Below, one piece after another: positions 42,563 through 49,018 of a DNA stretch of 49,018 bases. The stretch lies in the NCBI GenBank assembly GCA_902802265.1, contig CADCLN010000019.1:1-49018 (forward strand), in the 5' to 3' direction. The notes beneath the pieces were generated by a model. It ran no database searches. It had not been told where the DNA came from and was given only the letters and a program-made list of their open reading frames with translations. Numbering within the stretch: position 1 is the stretch's first letter; the number at the start of each line of letters is the position of its first letter. Source of the DNA: an uncultured Bacteroidales bacterium (GTDB taxonomy: Bacteria > Bacteroidota > Bacteroidia > Bacteroidales > Bacteroidaceae). The translations under genes were made by a program, and so were the position numbers.

Positions 42563-45373
42563 ATGAAACCTAAACTAATCTTAACAACCTTAACCCTTTT
42601 CGCCGCCCTTCACACCTCTGCCCAAGCACCCACTTGGCCTGAAACCAACATCCAAACCAAACCTGGTGCCCGTTGGTGGTGGATGGGTAGTGCTGTCGAT
42701 GATGGCAACCTTCAGCATCTGATGGAAGAATACGCCAAGACGGGCATTGGTACACTGGAAATCACACCCATCTATGGGGTGCAGAAAGCCACCAACAACA
42801 TCACCTATCTTAGCTCCGAATGGATGAACAAGCTAAAGAAAGTGAATGAGTTGGGTTCTCAGAACGATATTCAAATCGATATGAATATGGGCACAGGCTG
42901 GCCCTTCGGCGGTCCTTGGGTTCCTCTTGAAGAAGCTGCTGGCAAACTTCACTACACAAATGCCGACTTCACCACCACAGCCGAAGCCCCCACCATCACC
43001 TTCGATGTCACTCCACCGGCCTACAGCACCCTGAATTGTGTCATGGCTTACCCACAACGCATGAAAGGTGTTGATACCCTGGAAGTAACCGAATTTGTCA
43101 AGAAAAACGTTTTGAAATGGACTCCGTCCCAGCAAGGGAAATGGCGCATAGTTGCCCTCTTCAATGGTCACACCATGCAACAAGTGAAACGGGCCGCTCC
43201 TGGTGGTGAAGGTTATGTGCTTGACCATCTTGACAGTGCTGCCGTAGCCCATTACATCAATCATTTTGAAGATGTCTTTGCCAAGAACGGCAATCCTTAC
43301 CCCACGACTTTCTTCAATGATTCATACGAAATCTTTGGTGCTGACTGGTCACCCCACTTCTTGGAAGAATTTGAAAAACGTCGCGGCTACAAACTGCAAT
43401 ATCATCTTCAAGAACTGTTCCAGCTCAGCAGCGACCCCAAGACACAAGTCCGTTCAGACTACCGTGAAACCATGGCAGACATGTACCTTGACAACTTCGT
43501 GAAACCTTGGACGGAATTTGCTCATCGTCATGGCGTATTGACTCGCAACCAGTCACACGGGTCACCTTCCAATCTCATCGACACATACGCATCAGTTGAT
43601 ATACCAGAGATTGAAGGCTATGGCATGACCCCTCTGAACATCACAGGCCTGAGAAAAGACGATGGCTTTACAGCCAAAAATTCCAGTGACTTTGCCACAC
43701 TCAAAATGGCTTCTTCTGCTGCCCATCTCACAGGCAAAAAACTCACTTCGAGCGAAACCTTCACGTGGTTTACAGAACATTTCCGCACATCTCTTTCACA
43801 AATGAAGCCCGAAATGGACCTCATGTTCTTGGCGGGAGTCAACCGAATGTTCTTCCATGGTACCACCTATTCGCCCCAAGAGGCAGCGTGGCCAGGCCAC
43901 AAATTCTATGCCAGCATCGACATGTCGCCCACCAACAGCATTTGGAAAGATGCCAACCAGTTCATGCAGTACGTCAACCGTTGTCAGAGTTTCCTGCAAT
44001 GGGGACAGCCCGATAACGACATTCTGCTCTATTTCACCTGTTACAATGCTTGGCACGTTGCCAGCACCAATTGGCTTCGTCTTTGTGCCATTTCCGACTT
44101 TTCCAATCAGTATGCCAAATTGGACCGAACCGTAGATTCCCTGGATGTTTATGGCTATGGTTGCGACTACATCACCGACCAAATGATAGAGCAATTGCGT
44201 TACGAAAACGGCGACTTAATTACTGCCGGCGGACTCCACTACAAAGCTTTGCAAATACCCGTAGAACAGTATATGCCCACGACCACCAAAGCGCACCTTG
44301 ATTCCTTGGCAGCCTTGGGAGCCAACATCATTTCGCAAAAGCGCGATGAGAGCATCTTCAATGCCATTTGTCCACCAGAACCCATGCGCCGCCAGTTAGG
44401 ACTCCGCTATATTCGTCGTAGCAACCCCACAGGGCATCACTATTTTATCACGAACCTCACCCCTGCCGACGTGGCCGATTACGTATCTCTTGCCGTTGAC
44501 TTTCAGTCGGCAGCCATCTTCAATCCGCTGGATGGCAGCATCCGTCAAGCCTTGGTCAACGAGGAAGGCAAAGTCTATCTGAACCTCCATTCAGGCGAAT
44601 CCCTGATTCTGCAAACCTACGACTACGACATCGCAGCCACCAACCTTGCCAAAGACCATGACATTGCCGAAGCACAAACCACCGACATCCCACTCAATGG
44701 AGCCTGGACTTTGACTTTCAAAAATGCTCAACTGGCTAACGGCACGTCCTTCTCAAAGACCTACACCCTAAGCACACCGCAGACATGGGAAACCCTCGAC
44801 GACCAAACAGCCCAACTCATGGGTACGGGCATCTATGAAACCACAGCCTTTCTTTCTGCCGACCAACTCGCAGGCAGGCATTTTGAACTCCACTTAGGCG
44901 ATGTCCGTGAGTCTGCTCGCGTATATATAAATAATGAGTACGTAGGTTGTGCCTGGTGTGTTCCCTTTGTTTTAGATTGCACCACAGCCCTCCAGGCAGG
45001 CAACAACACCCTTCGCATCGAAGTGACCAACCTGCCAGCCAATCGCATTCGCAAAATGGACGAAGACGGCATACAATGGCGCATCTTTGAAGACATCAAC
45101 ATCAGCACCATCTCCGCGTCCAACAACGTGGGAACCACAGCCGACAGCTTTGCAGGTTGGTCTTTAGTGCCTTCAGGTCTGAACTCAGCCGTTACCCTCC
45201 GTGCCATCACATACCCCAACGATGTCACAGGCATCACAGAAATTGGATCTTCAGACCACTCTGCCGTTACATCCTCCGAGTGGTTTACCCTGCAAGGCAT
45301 CCGTGTGGCACAGCCCACATTCCCTGGCATTTACATCAACAAAGGTCGCAAAGTGGTACTTCAAGGCAAATAG
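42563..45373 (+). CDS. GH106 alpha-L-rhamnosidase, secreted, with C-terminal sorting-like tail
   Basis: The start is taken as the ATG at 42563, which opens a signal peptide (MKPKLILTTLTLFAALHTSA); the open frame further upstream overlaps the DUF1846 gene. The 936-aa product shows the GH106 start: GARWWWMGSAVDDGNLQHLM, GIGTLEITPIYGVQ and DMNMGTGWPFGGPWV. Mid-barrel markers follow: TFFNDSYEIFGADW, YGMTPLNITG, SSETFTWFTEHF and LAGVNRMFFHGTTYSP. A GH2-like sugar-binding sandwich comes near 750-850 (HLGDVRESARVYINNEYVG). The last 30 residues, WFTLQGIRVAQPTFPGIYIN then GRKVVLQGK, resemble the C-terminal tail common on Prevotella exported proteins. It should remove alpha-L-rhamnose from pectin (RG-I/II) side chains or arabinogalactan. 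Confidence 0.92.
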   Translation: MKPKLILTTLTLFAALHTSAQAPTWPETNIQTKPGARWWWMGSAVDDGNLQHLMEEYAKTGIGTLEITPIYGVQKATNNITYLSSEWMNKLKKVNELGSQNDIQIDMNMGTGWPFGGPWVPLEEAAGKLHYTNADFTTTAEAPTITFDVTPPAYSTLNCVMAYPQRMKGVDTLEVTEFVKKNVLKWTPSQQGKWRIVALFNGHTMQQVKRAAPGGEGYVLDHLDSAAVAHYINHFEDVFAKNGNPYPTTFFNDSYEIFGADWSPHFLEEFEKRRGYKLQYHLQELFQLSSDPKTQVRSDYRETMADMYLDNFVKPWTEFAHRHGVLTRNQSHGSPSNLIDTYASVDIPEIEGYGMTPLNITGLRKDDGFTAKNSSDFATLKMASSAAHLTGKKLTSSETFTWFTEHFRTSLSQMKPEMDLMFLAGVNRMFFHGTTYSPQEAAWPGHKFYASIDMSPTNSIWKDANQFMQYVNRCQSFLQWGQPDNDILLYFTCYNAWHVASTNWLRLCAISDFSNQYAKLDRTVDSLDVYGYGCDYITDQMIEQLRYENGDLITAGGLHYKALQIPVEQYMPTTTKAHLDSLAALGANIISQKRDESIFNAICPPEPMRRQLGLRYIRRSNPTGHHYFITNLTPADVADYVSLAVDFQSAAIFNPLDGSIRQALVNEEGKVYLNLHSGESLILQTYDYDIAATNLAKDHDIAEAQTTDIPLNGAWTLTFKNAQLANGTSFSKTYTLSTPQTWETLDDQTAQLMGTGIYETTAFLSADQLAGRHFELHLGDVRESARVYINNEYVGCAWCVPFVLDCTTALQAGNNTLRIEVTNLPANRIRKMDEDGIQWRIFEDINISTISASNNVGTTADSFAGWSLVPSGLNSAVTLRAITYPNDVTGITEIGSSDHSAVTSSEWFTLQGIRVAQPTFPGIYINKGRKVVLQGK

Positions 45374-45427
45374 CCCATTTTGCATTTTATTCCTTAGAAG
45401 AATAAAAAACTAAAAAAGCGCGGAAAA

Positions 45428-45459
45428 GTTGCATAAAAAACCAGAACGCTGTATATTTG
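45428..45459 (+). promoter_or_regulatory. Promoter of the FGE/SUMF1-domain gene
   Basis: GTTG (45428-45431), a 20-nt spacer and TATATTTG (45452-45459) fit the Bacteroidetes consensus. The start codon is 56 nt further on. Confidence 0.75.
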
Positions 45460-45515
45460 CAATCAAAATCCAAGAGAATCAGTAACAAGATTATTCACCC
45501 CTAAAACTCACAACA

Positions 45516-46928
45516 ATGAACAAGATTAAACATTTTCTGCTGCTGCTTGCAGCTAACTTGCTGCCCATGGCAACAAGCGCACAAGTCATTAACGGCGACA
45601 TGAACCACAACACTGTGCTCGATGTGGGCGATGTGACCATGGTGATTGACGGTTACCTCACGGGTACGACCGAAGTGGTTGGCCCCGAAGTGAATCACTA
45701 CTACGTAGATTACAACATGCTGGCTGGCACTTGGTACCGCTCCAAAACAGACAGCTTCACCCTCAACACCGATGGCACGACTGACTACGGCAAGGGCTAC
45801 ACCTATAAGTTCCTGCCTTCGCAGGGTTGCATCCTCTTCTTCAATTCAGCTGGTCGTGCTGCCACCTATCTTAAGGTCATCTTCCTGCCCGCTGACAAAA
45901 GCTATCTCGTGGTGAAGGCTCCAACTGCAAGCAATGTGCAGACCTACTACAACCAACCCATCCAGCCCGTGGAATCTATCACGCTCTCGCAGACTTCGCT
46001 CGCCTTGCAGCTTGACAGCGACCCCGTGCGCCTGACAGCCACTGTGGTTCCTGCCGATGCCGACAACACCTCGTATGAATGGGCAAGCAGCGATGAAAGC
46101 GTTGTGACAGTTTCCAGTCGCGGTACAGTGGAAGCCGTGGGCGAAGGTACAGCCACCATCACCTGCACCGCTCTTGACGGCTTCGGAGCTACAGCCACTT
46201 GCGAGGTAACCGTTGGCGAGACCACGCCGACTCCGCAGCCCAGCGGCACCACCACCTACACGGTGAACGGTGTGTCGTTCAAGATGGTGTCCGTCAGCGG
46301 TGGCACCTTCAAGATGGGCAGTACAGACAGTGATGCCGATCCGGATGAAAAGCCTGTGCACAACGTGACCCTGAGCGACTACCAGATAGGTGAGACCGAA
46401 GTGACACAAGCTCTTTGGCAAGCTGTCATGGGCACGAATCCTTCTAACTGGTTGGGTGACAACCTGCCGGTGGAGAAGGTAAGCTGGAACGACTGCCAGG
46501 AATTCATCACGAAGCTGAACCAGGCCACAGGCAAGACCTTCCGTCTGCCCACCGAAGCCGAATGGGAGTTTGCAGCCCGTGGCGGCACAAAGAGCCAGGG
46601 CTACAAGTACAGCGGAAGCAACACGCTGGGCGATGTGGCATGGTACACAGATAATAGCAATAGCCAGACTCATGTAGTAGCTACCAAGCAACCCAACGAG
46701 CTTGGCCTTTATGACATGAGTGGTAACGTAAGGGAATGGTGTCAAGACTGGTTTGGTGACTATTCATCCTCAGCTCAGTCCAATCCTACAGGTGCTACAT
46801 CTGGCTCTTACCGCGTGATTCGTGGTGGTTGCTGGATCGGCACAGCCAGGGGCTGTCGTGTGACGTATCGGAGCAACAGCACGCCCACGCTCGCGAGCTA
46901 CTACCTTGGCTTCCGCCTTGCTCAGTAA
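45516..46928 (+). CDS. Secreted dockerin-like + Ig-like (BIG2) + FGE/SUMF1 lectin-fold protein
   Basis: The 470-aa product has a signal peptide (about 1-22). Residues of about 25-50 are one dockerin-like half (GDMNHNTVLDVGDVTMVIDG). A small beta domain follows, then a BIG2 Ig-like domain (about 152-232, VESITLSQTSLALQL to ATCEVTVG). Residues of about 245-470 are an FGE/sulfatase-modifying-factor domain: GGTFKMGSTDSD, GETEVTQALWQAVMGTNPSNW, LPTEAEWEFAARGG, ELGLYDMSGNVREWCQDW and RVIRGGCW. A true formylglycine generator seems unlikely given the surface-protein architecture; the C-type lectin fold probably binds a ligand. The tail from Ile441 to Gln470 looks like a diversity-generating retroelement variable region (reported separately). 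Confidence 0.88.
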   Translation: MNKIKHFLLLLAANLLPMATSAQVINGDMNHNTVLDVGDVTMVIDGYLTGTTEVVGPEVNHYYVDYNMLAGTWYRSKTDSFTLNTDGTTDYGKGYTYKFLPSQGCILFFNSAGRAATYLKVIFLPADKSYLVVKAPTASNVQTYYNQPIQPVESITLSQTSLALQLDSDPVRLTATVVPADADNTSYEWASSDESVVTVSSRGTVEAVGEGTATITCTALDGFGATATCEVTVGETTPTPQPSGTTTYTVNGVSFKMVSVSGGTFKMGSTDSDADPDEKPVHNVTLSDYQIGETEVTQALWQAVMGTNPSNWLGDNLPVEKVSWNDCQEFITKLNQATGKTFRLPTEAEWEFAARGGTKSQGYKYSGSNTLGDVAWYTDNSNSQTHVVATKQPNELGLYDMSGNVREWCQDWFGDYSSSAQSNPTGATSGSYRVIRGGCWIGTARGCRVTYRSNSTPTLASYYLGFRLAQ

Positions 46929-46969
46929 GTTCAACCTAAAAAGAGAAAGAAAAGAAAGAAACTAAACAA

Positions 46970-47041
46970 GTTTTCATGCAGTCCCTGTGAAAGCGGCGGC
47001 CCCACGAAAAGGCCGCCGAAGAGCAGGGACTGCATGAAAAC
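46970..47041. repeat. Long hairpin with 18-bp perfect arms after the FGE-domain gene
   Basis: GTTTTCATGCAGTCCCTG (46970-46987) is perfectly complementary to 47024-47041. Inside it a second 8-bp stem, CGGCGGCC/GGCCGCCG (46994-47001 and 47011-47018), closes a 9-nt loop. There is no T-tract directly after it, so it need not be a simple terminator. It lies 41 nt beyond the gene end. Confidence 0.92.
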
Positions 47042-47153
47042 TTTATGTATATAATATATAATGTATGCAAGTGAAATTATTTACAATCCCTGTTTTTCCT
47101 GACTTCGGGAATGCGTCACCCAAAATACTTCTTCAGGTCGAATAAGGGTTTGA

Positions 47154-47450
47154 TGGCGCATCTTTGAAGACATCAACATCAGCACCATCTTCGCGTCCAA
47201 CAACGTAGGAACCACAGCCGACAGCTTTGCAGGCTGGTCCTTAGTGCCATCGGGTCTGAACTCTGCCGTTACCCTCCGTGCCATCACCTACCCCGATGAC
47301 GCTACAGGCATTACCGAAATCGGCACCTCCGCCACCTCCACAGCTACTTCCTCCGATTGGTACACCCTACAGGGCATCCGCATAGCACGTCCTACCTCTC
47401 CAGGCATTTACATCCATCAAGGCCGCAAAGTAATGCTTCAAGGCAAATAA
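47154..47450 (+). pseudogene. Duplicate of the last 98 codons of the GH106 gene
   Basis: This stretch aligns without gaps to 45077-45373, the 3' end of the GH106 gene: both are 297 bp from TGG to the stop codon and are in the same frame. The first 135 bp or so have fewer than ten mismatches, mostly silent; the linker and tail then diverge (TSSDWYTLQGIRIARPTSPG versus TSSEWFTLQGIRVAQPTFPG). It has no signal peptide, catalytic domain or plausible start, although an in-frame alternative start could yield 68 aa. It is best read as the remnant of a second GH106 gene or a partial duplication. Confidence 0.88.
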
Positions 47451-47519
47451 ACCAAACCCTCCTACGCAGCACTCCTTTTTTTGCAAATATTATATGTTTT
47501 CAAACCGAAACTTAACTCC

Positions 47520-47546
47520 TGTCGATTCGAAACACGGCACTTATCG
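47520..47546. repeat. Dispersed repeat, copy 2
   Basis: The 27 bp are the exact reverse complement of 22439-22465. The following bases (AACTTAACTGCTGTTAAAT) also resemble the tail of copy 1. Confidence 0.85.
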
Positions 47547-47620
47547 ATTCAAAACTTAACTGCTGTTAAATCATTGGTGTGTCACAAAAATTGCGATACC
47601 TCAAAATAATACGCTATTTA

Positions 47621-47652
47621 TTTGCACAAAAAGTTAAAATGCCTTATCTTTG
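47621..47652 (+). promoter_or_regulatory. Perfect Bacteroidetes promoter of the FISUMP gene
   Basis: TTTG (47621-47624), a 20-nt spacer and TATCTTTG (47645-47652) match the consensus exactly. The start codon at 47703 leaves a leader of roughly 45 nt. Confidence 0.85.
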
Positions 47653-47702
47653 CACCGATTTCTATATTGTTATTATTATTAACCCTCTAATTTTCGATTT
47701 TT

Positions 47703-48494
47703 ATGAAGAGACATTTTCTTTTAATGTTCGTGCTCTGCACATTATTCAGCCAGGTTAGCTTTGCACAATTTCTTAACGGCGACCTGAATCACAATGGCGA
47801 TTTGGATGTGGATGACATTACTTTGCTCATCAATGGCTATTTGACGGGCGAAAAGGAGTGGATAAATCCGAATGATTCCACAGACACTCCTTCTTACGAA
47901 GCTGTTGACCTGGGGCTTAGTGTGAAATGGGCCACGATGAACGTCGGTGCAAATGCTCCTGAAGAATGTGGAGATTACTTTGCCTGGGGTGAAACCGCTC
48001 CAAAGCGCAGTTACTGGTGGGACACTTATAAGTATAGCAATGAGAATCCGGATATGAAGACCGACAGTATTGCTCAGCAGGCTATGCTCAAGTATTGTAC
48101 GAGCAGTTCGGACGGCGTTGTTGACAATAAGACTGTTCTGGACCTTGAAGACGACGCTGCCCATGTGAACTGGGGTGGTGCATGGCGTATGCCTACTTAT
48201 GAGGAAATGAACGAATTGGTAACTTATTGTACTTGGGAATGGACAAGCCTGAATGGTATGAACGGTCGCAAAGTGACTGGTCCCAACGGCAATTCCATTT
48301 TCTTGCCAGCCGCAGGTTCTTATTCGGGGACTATGTTCGAAGATTTGGGTCGTCAAGGCCATTATTGGACCAGTTCGCTCGGCAGGTATGGTTCTAAATA
48401 TGCGTGGAAACTGGTTTCCTATGAGTCGAATTATGTCATGAACACCTATGGCACTCGTAGCTGGGGCTTGACTGTACGTGCTGTCTGCCCGTAG
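47703..48494 (+). CDS. Secreted dockerin-like + FISUMP (Fibrobacter major paralogous) domain protein
   Basis: The 263-aa product has a signal peptide (about 1-21, ending SFAQ). Residues of about 23-49 are one dockerin-like half with the full Ca-loop-like pattern (GDLNHNGDLDVDDITLLING). From about residue 65 it matches the FISUMP domain: YEAVDLGLSVKWATMNVGAN, YFAWGETAPKRSYWWDTYKY, VNWGGAWRMPTYEEMNELV, IFLPAAGSYSG and GLTVRAV. This domain has a C-type lectin fold and is common in surface proteins of Bacteroidetes and Fibrobacter; function unknown. The Tyr/Gly/Ser-rich C-terminus (219-263) resembles a retroelement-diversified variable region. The architecture parallels the neighbouring 470-aa protein. 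Confidence 0.87.
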   Translation: MKRHFLLMFVLCTLFSQVSFAQFLNGDLNHNGDLDVDDITLLINGYLTGEKEWINPNDSTDTPSYEAVDLGLSVKWATMNVGANAPEECGDYFAWGETAPKRSYWWDTYKYSNENPDMKTDSIAQQAMLKYCTSSSDGVVDNKTVLDLEDDAAHVNWGGAWRMPTYEEMNELVTYCTWEWTSLNGMNGRKVTGPNGNSIFLPAAGSYSGTMFEDLGRQGHYWTSSLGRYGSKYAWKLVSYESNYVMNTYGTRSWGLTVRAVCP

Positions 48495-48547
48495 TTTCAG
48501 AATTTCAAATGCATCCTTTCCCCACGGGCAAGGACGCGCAACCCCAA

Positions 48548-48579
48548 AAGCCTTTCACCTCCGCACAGGCGAAAGGCTT
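48548..48579 (+). terminator. Terminator after the FISUMP gene
   Basis: AAGCCTTTC and GAAAGGCTT form a perfect 9-bp stem, extended inside by CCT/AGG after mismatched bases, followed by ACATTTT. It lies about 50 nt after the stop codon. Confidence 0.75.
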
Positions 48580-48812
48580 ACATTTTAAAAAAATATATAT
48601 GGCTCAAATACAAGAAATATTAAAAAAGGAACAATAACGCACAATGGAGAAGAAGGTGAATGCTGTATTCTTGACGGATTGTTTGATTAGTATCTTTTGA
48701 GATTTTCGGCGTTTTTTATTCTTTTCCTTAAGTTAAGGCCCTTGCCTTTTGCTATCCAAGTAAATATAATGATAGTTATATAGGGATTGTCGTTCTGTTC
48801 CTTTAAATTACA

Positions 48813-48920
48813 CGAATTAGACGAATTCTTGTCCTCTGACGTGAAGAATGATGGCGCGGAGCGCCAAATGAAGAATGAAGAATGAAGGATAAAAGTGAAC
48901 AATGAAATTCGTCTAATTCG
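48813..48920. repeat. 15-bp inverted repeat flanking a small hairpin and GAATGAAG tandem units
   Basis: The perfect arms at 48813-48827 and 48906-48920 enclose 78 nt with a GGCGC/GCGCC stem (48853-48865) and a short tandem of AATGAAG units. The look is that of a small non-autonomous or intergenic repeat element. Confidence 0.8.
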
Positions 48921-49018
48921 GGTCTGCTGAATTATTATTTCGTCACAGGCAGAGGGTAGCAGACGTAGCCCCTCATAGTGACGATAGCGATGATAATCCG
49001 CCAAAGTTCGGTAAGGGC

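Larger units (their letters stand above)
46929..47702. other. Intergenic region with giant hairpin, GH106 3' remnant and promoter
   Basis: Apart from the hairpin (46970-47041), the GH106 3'-end duplicate (47154-47450), the dispersed repeat copy (47520-47546) and the promoter (47621-47652), no gene is seen. Confidence 0.75.
48495..49018. other. Gene-free end of the window
   Basis: The region holds the terminator at 48548-48579 and a 15-bp perfect inverted repeat (CGAATTAGACGAATT at 48813-48827; complement at 48906-48920) enclosing a GGCGC-GGA-GCGCC hairpin and repeated GAATGAAG units. A minus-strand open frame enters from the right edge and stops at 48935; its 27 residues are too few to judge. 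Confidence 0.65.

Noticed and set aside
45516-46928. Genuine formylglycine-generating enzyme or sulfatase activator
   Set aside because: The domain is fused to dockerin-like and Ig-like parts on a secreted protein, and no sulfatase gene is in the window; a lectin-fold binding role is more likely.
47244-47450. 68-codon open frame as an independent small gene
   Set aside because: It is the in-frame duplicate of the GH106 C-terminal end, with homology beginning 90 bp before the putative start; it is treated as a gene remnant.
48935-49018. C-terminal end of a minus-strand gene entering from the right edge
   Set aside because: A 27-codon frame ends at 48935, but so short a frame is not evidence of a gene, and another open frame overlaps it.

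Overview
The window looks like a chromosome segment of a gut or rumen Bacteroidales bacterium, most probably of the Prevotella group. The evidence is the Bacteroidetes promoter signature (TAnnTTTG, in places with TTTG about 20 bp upstream), many secreted glycoside hydrolases for plant cell-wall polymers, dockerin-like half-repeats of the type seen in Prevotella secreted proteins, and Bacteroidetes families such as DUF4924. No rRNA, tRNA, CRISPR array, transposase, integrase or reverse transcriptase gene was found.

Layout. (a) 1-12614, polysaccharide degradation: the start of a secreted protein, a 1163-aa secreted protein with carbohydrate-binding-like and Ig-like regions, a GH27 + CBM35-like + CE6-like esterase fusion on the minus strand, then divergently a GH115 alpha-glucuronidase and a GH30-GH43 fusion. 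Together these fit removal of galactose, acetyl and (methyl)glucuronic acid side groups and backbone cleavage of glucuronoxylan-type material. No SusC/SusD pair or sensor-regulator lies in the window. (b) 12814-16190, housekeeping: rfbD, a DUF4924 gene, a LysE-family exporter, and a divergent ROK glucokinase. (c) 16204-21822, a minus-strand defence-like operon: a SAM-binding methylase-like protein, an Eco57I-type N6-adenine methylase, a HigB/HigA toxin-antitoxin pair with its own promoter/operator, and a GIY-YIG-like + SF2 helicase protein. A repeat-rich, gene-free stretch (21823-22611) sits upstream. (d) 22612-26284: two envelope proteins and rsmI (minus), then an AI-2E family transporter (plus).

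(e) 26453-36607, a synthase-dependent exopolysaccharide locus: an apparently highly expressed surface lipoprotein, a TolC-like outer-membrane protein, a HlyD-like periplasmic adaptor, a TackOD1-type zinc-ribbon protein with a C-terminal membrane anchor, a processive GT2 synthase, a TviB-like UDP-N-acetylhexosamine dehydrogenase and a stand-alone response-regulator receiver. This is the best candidate for an undescribed system: TackOD1 and a receiver domain occupy the position that PilZ/c-di-GMP control has in alginate or cellulose systems.

(f) 36885-49018: a ThiD-like kinase, a GH127-type beta-L-arabinofuranosidase, a DUF1846 protein, a GH106 alpha-L-rhamnosidase, and two small secreted proteins that pair an N-terminal dockerin-like half-repeat with a C-type-lectin-fold domain (FGE/SUMF1 and FISUMP). 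Their C-termini resemble variable regions of diversity-generating retroelements. Between them lies a 297-bp duplicate of the 3' end of the GH106 gene. Several long perfect inverted repeats sit in the intergenic regions here.
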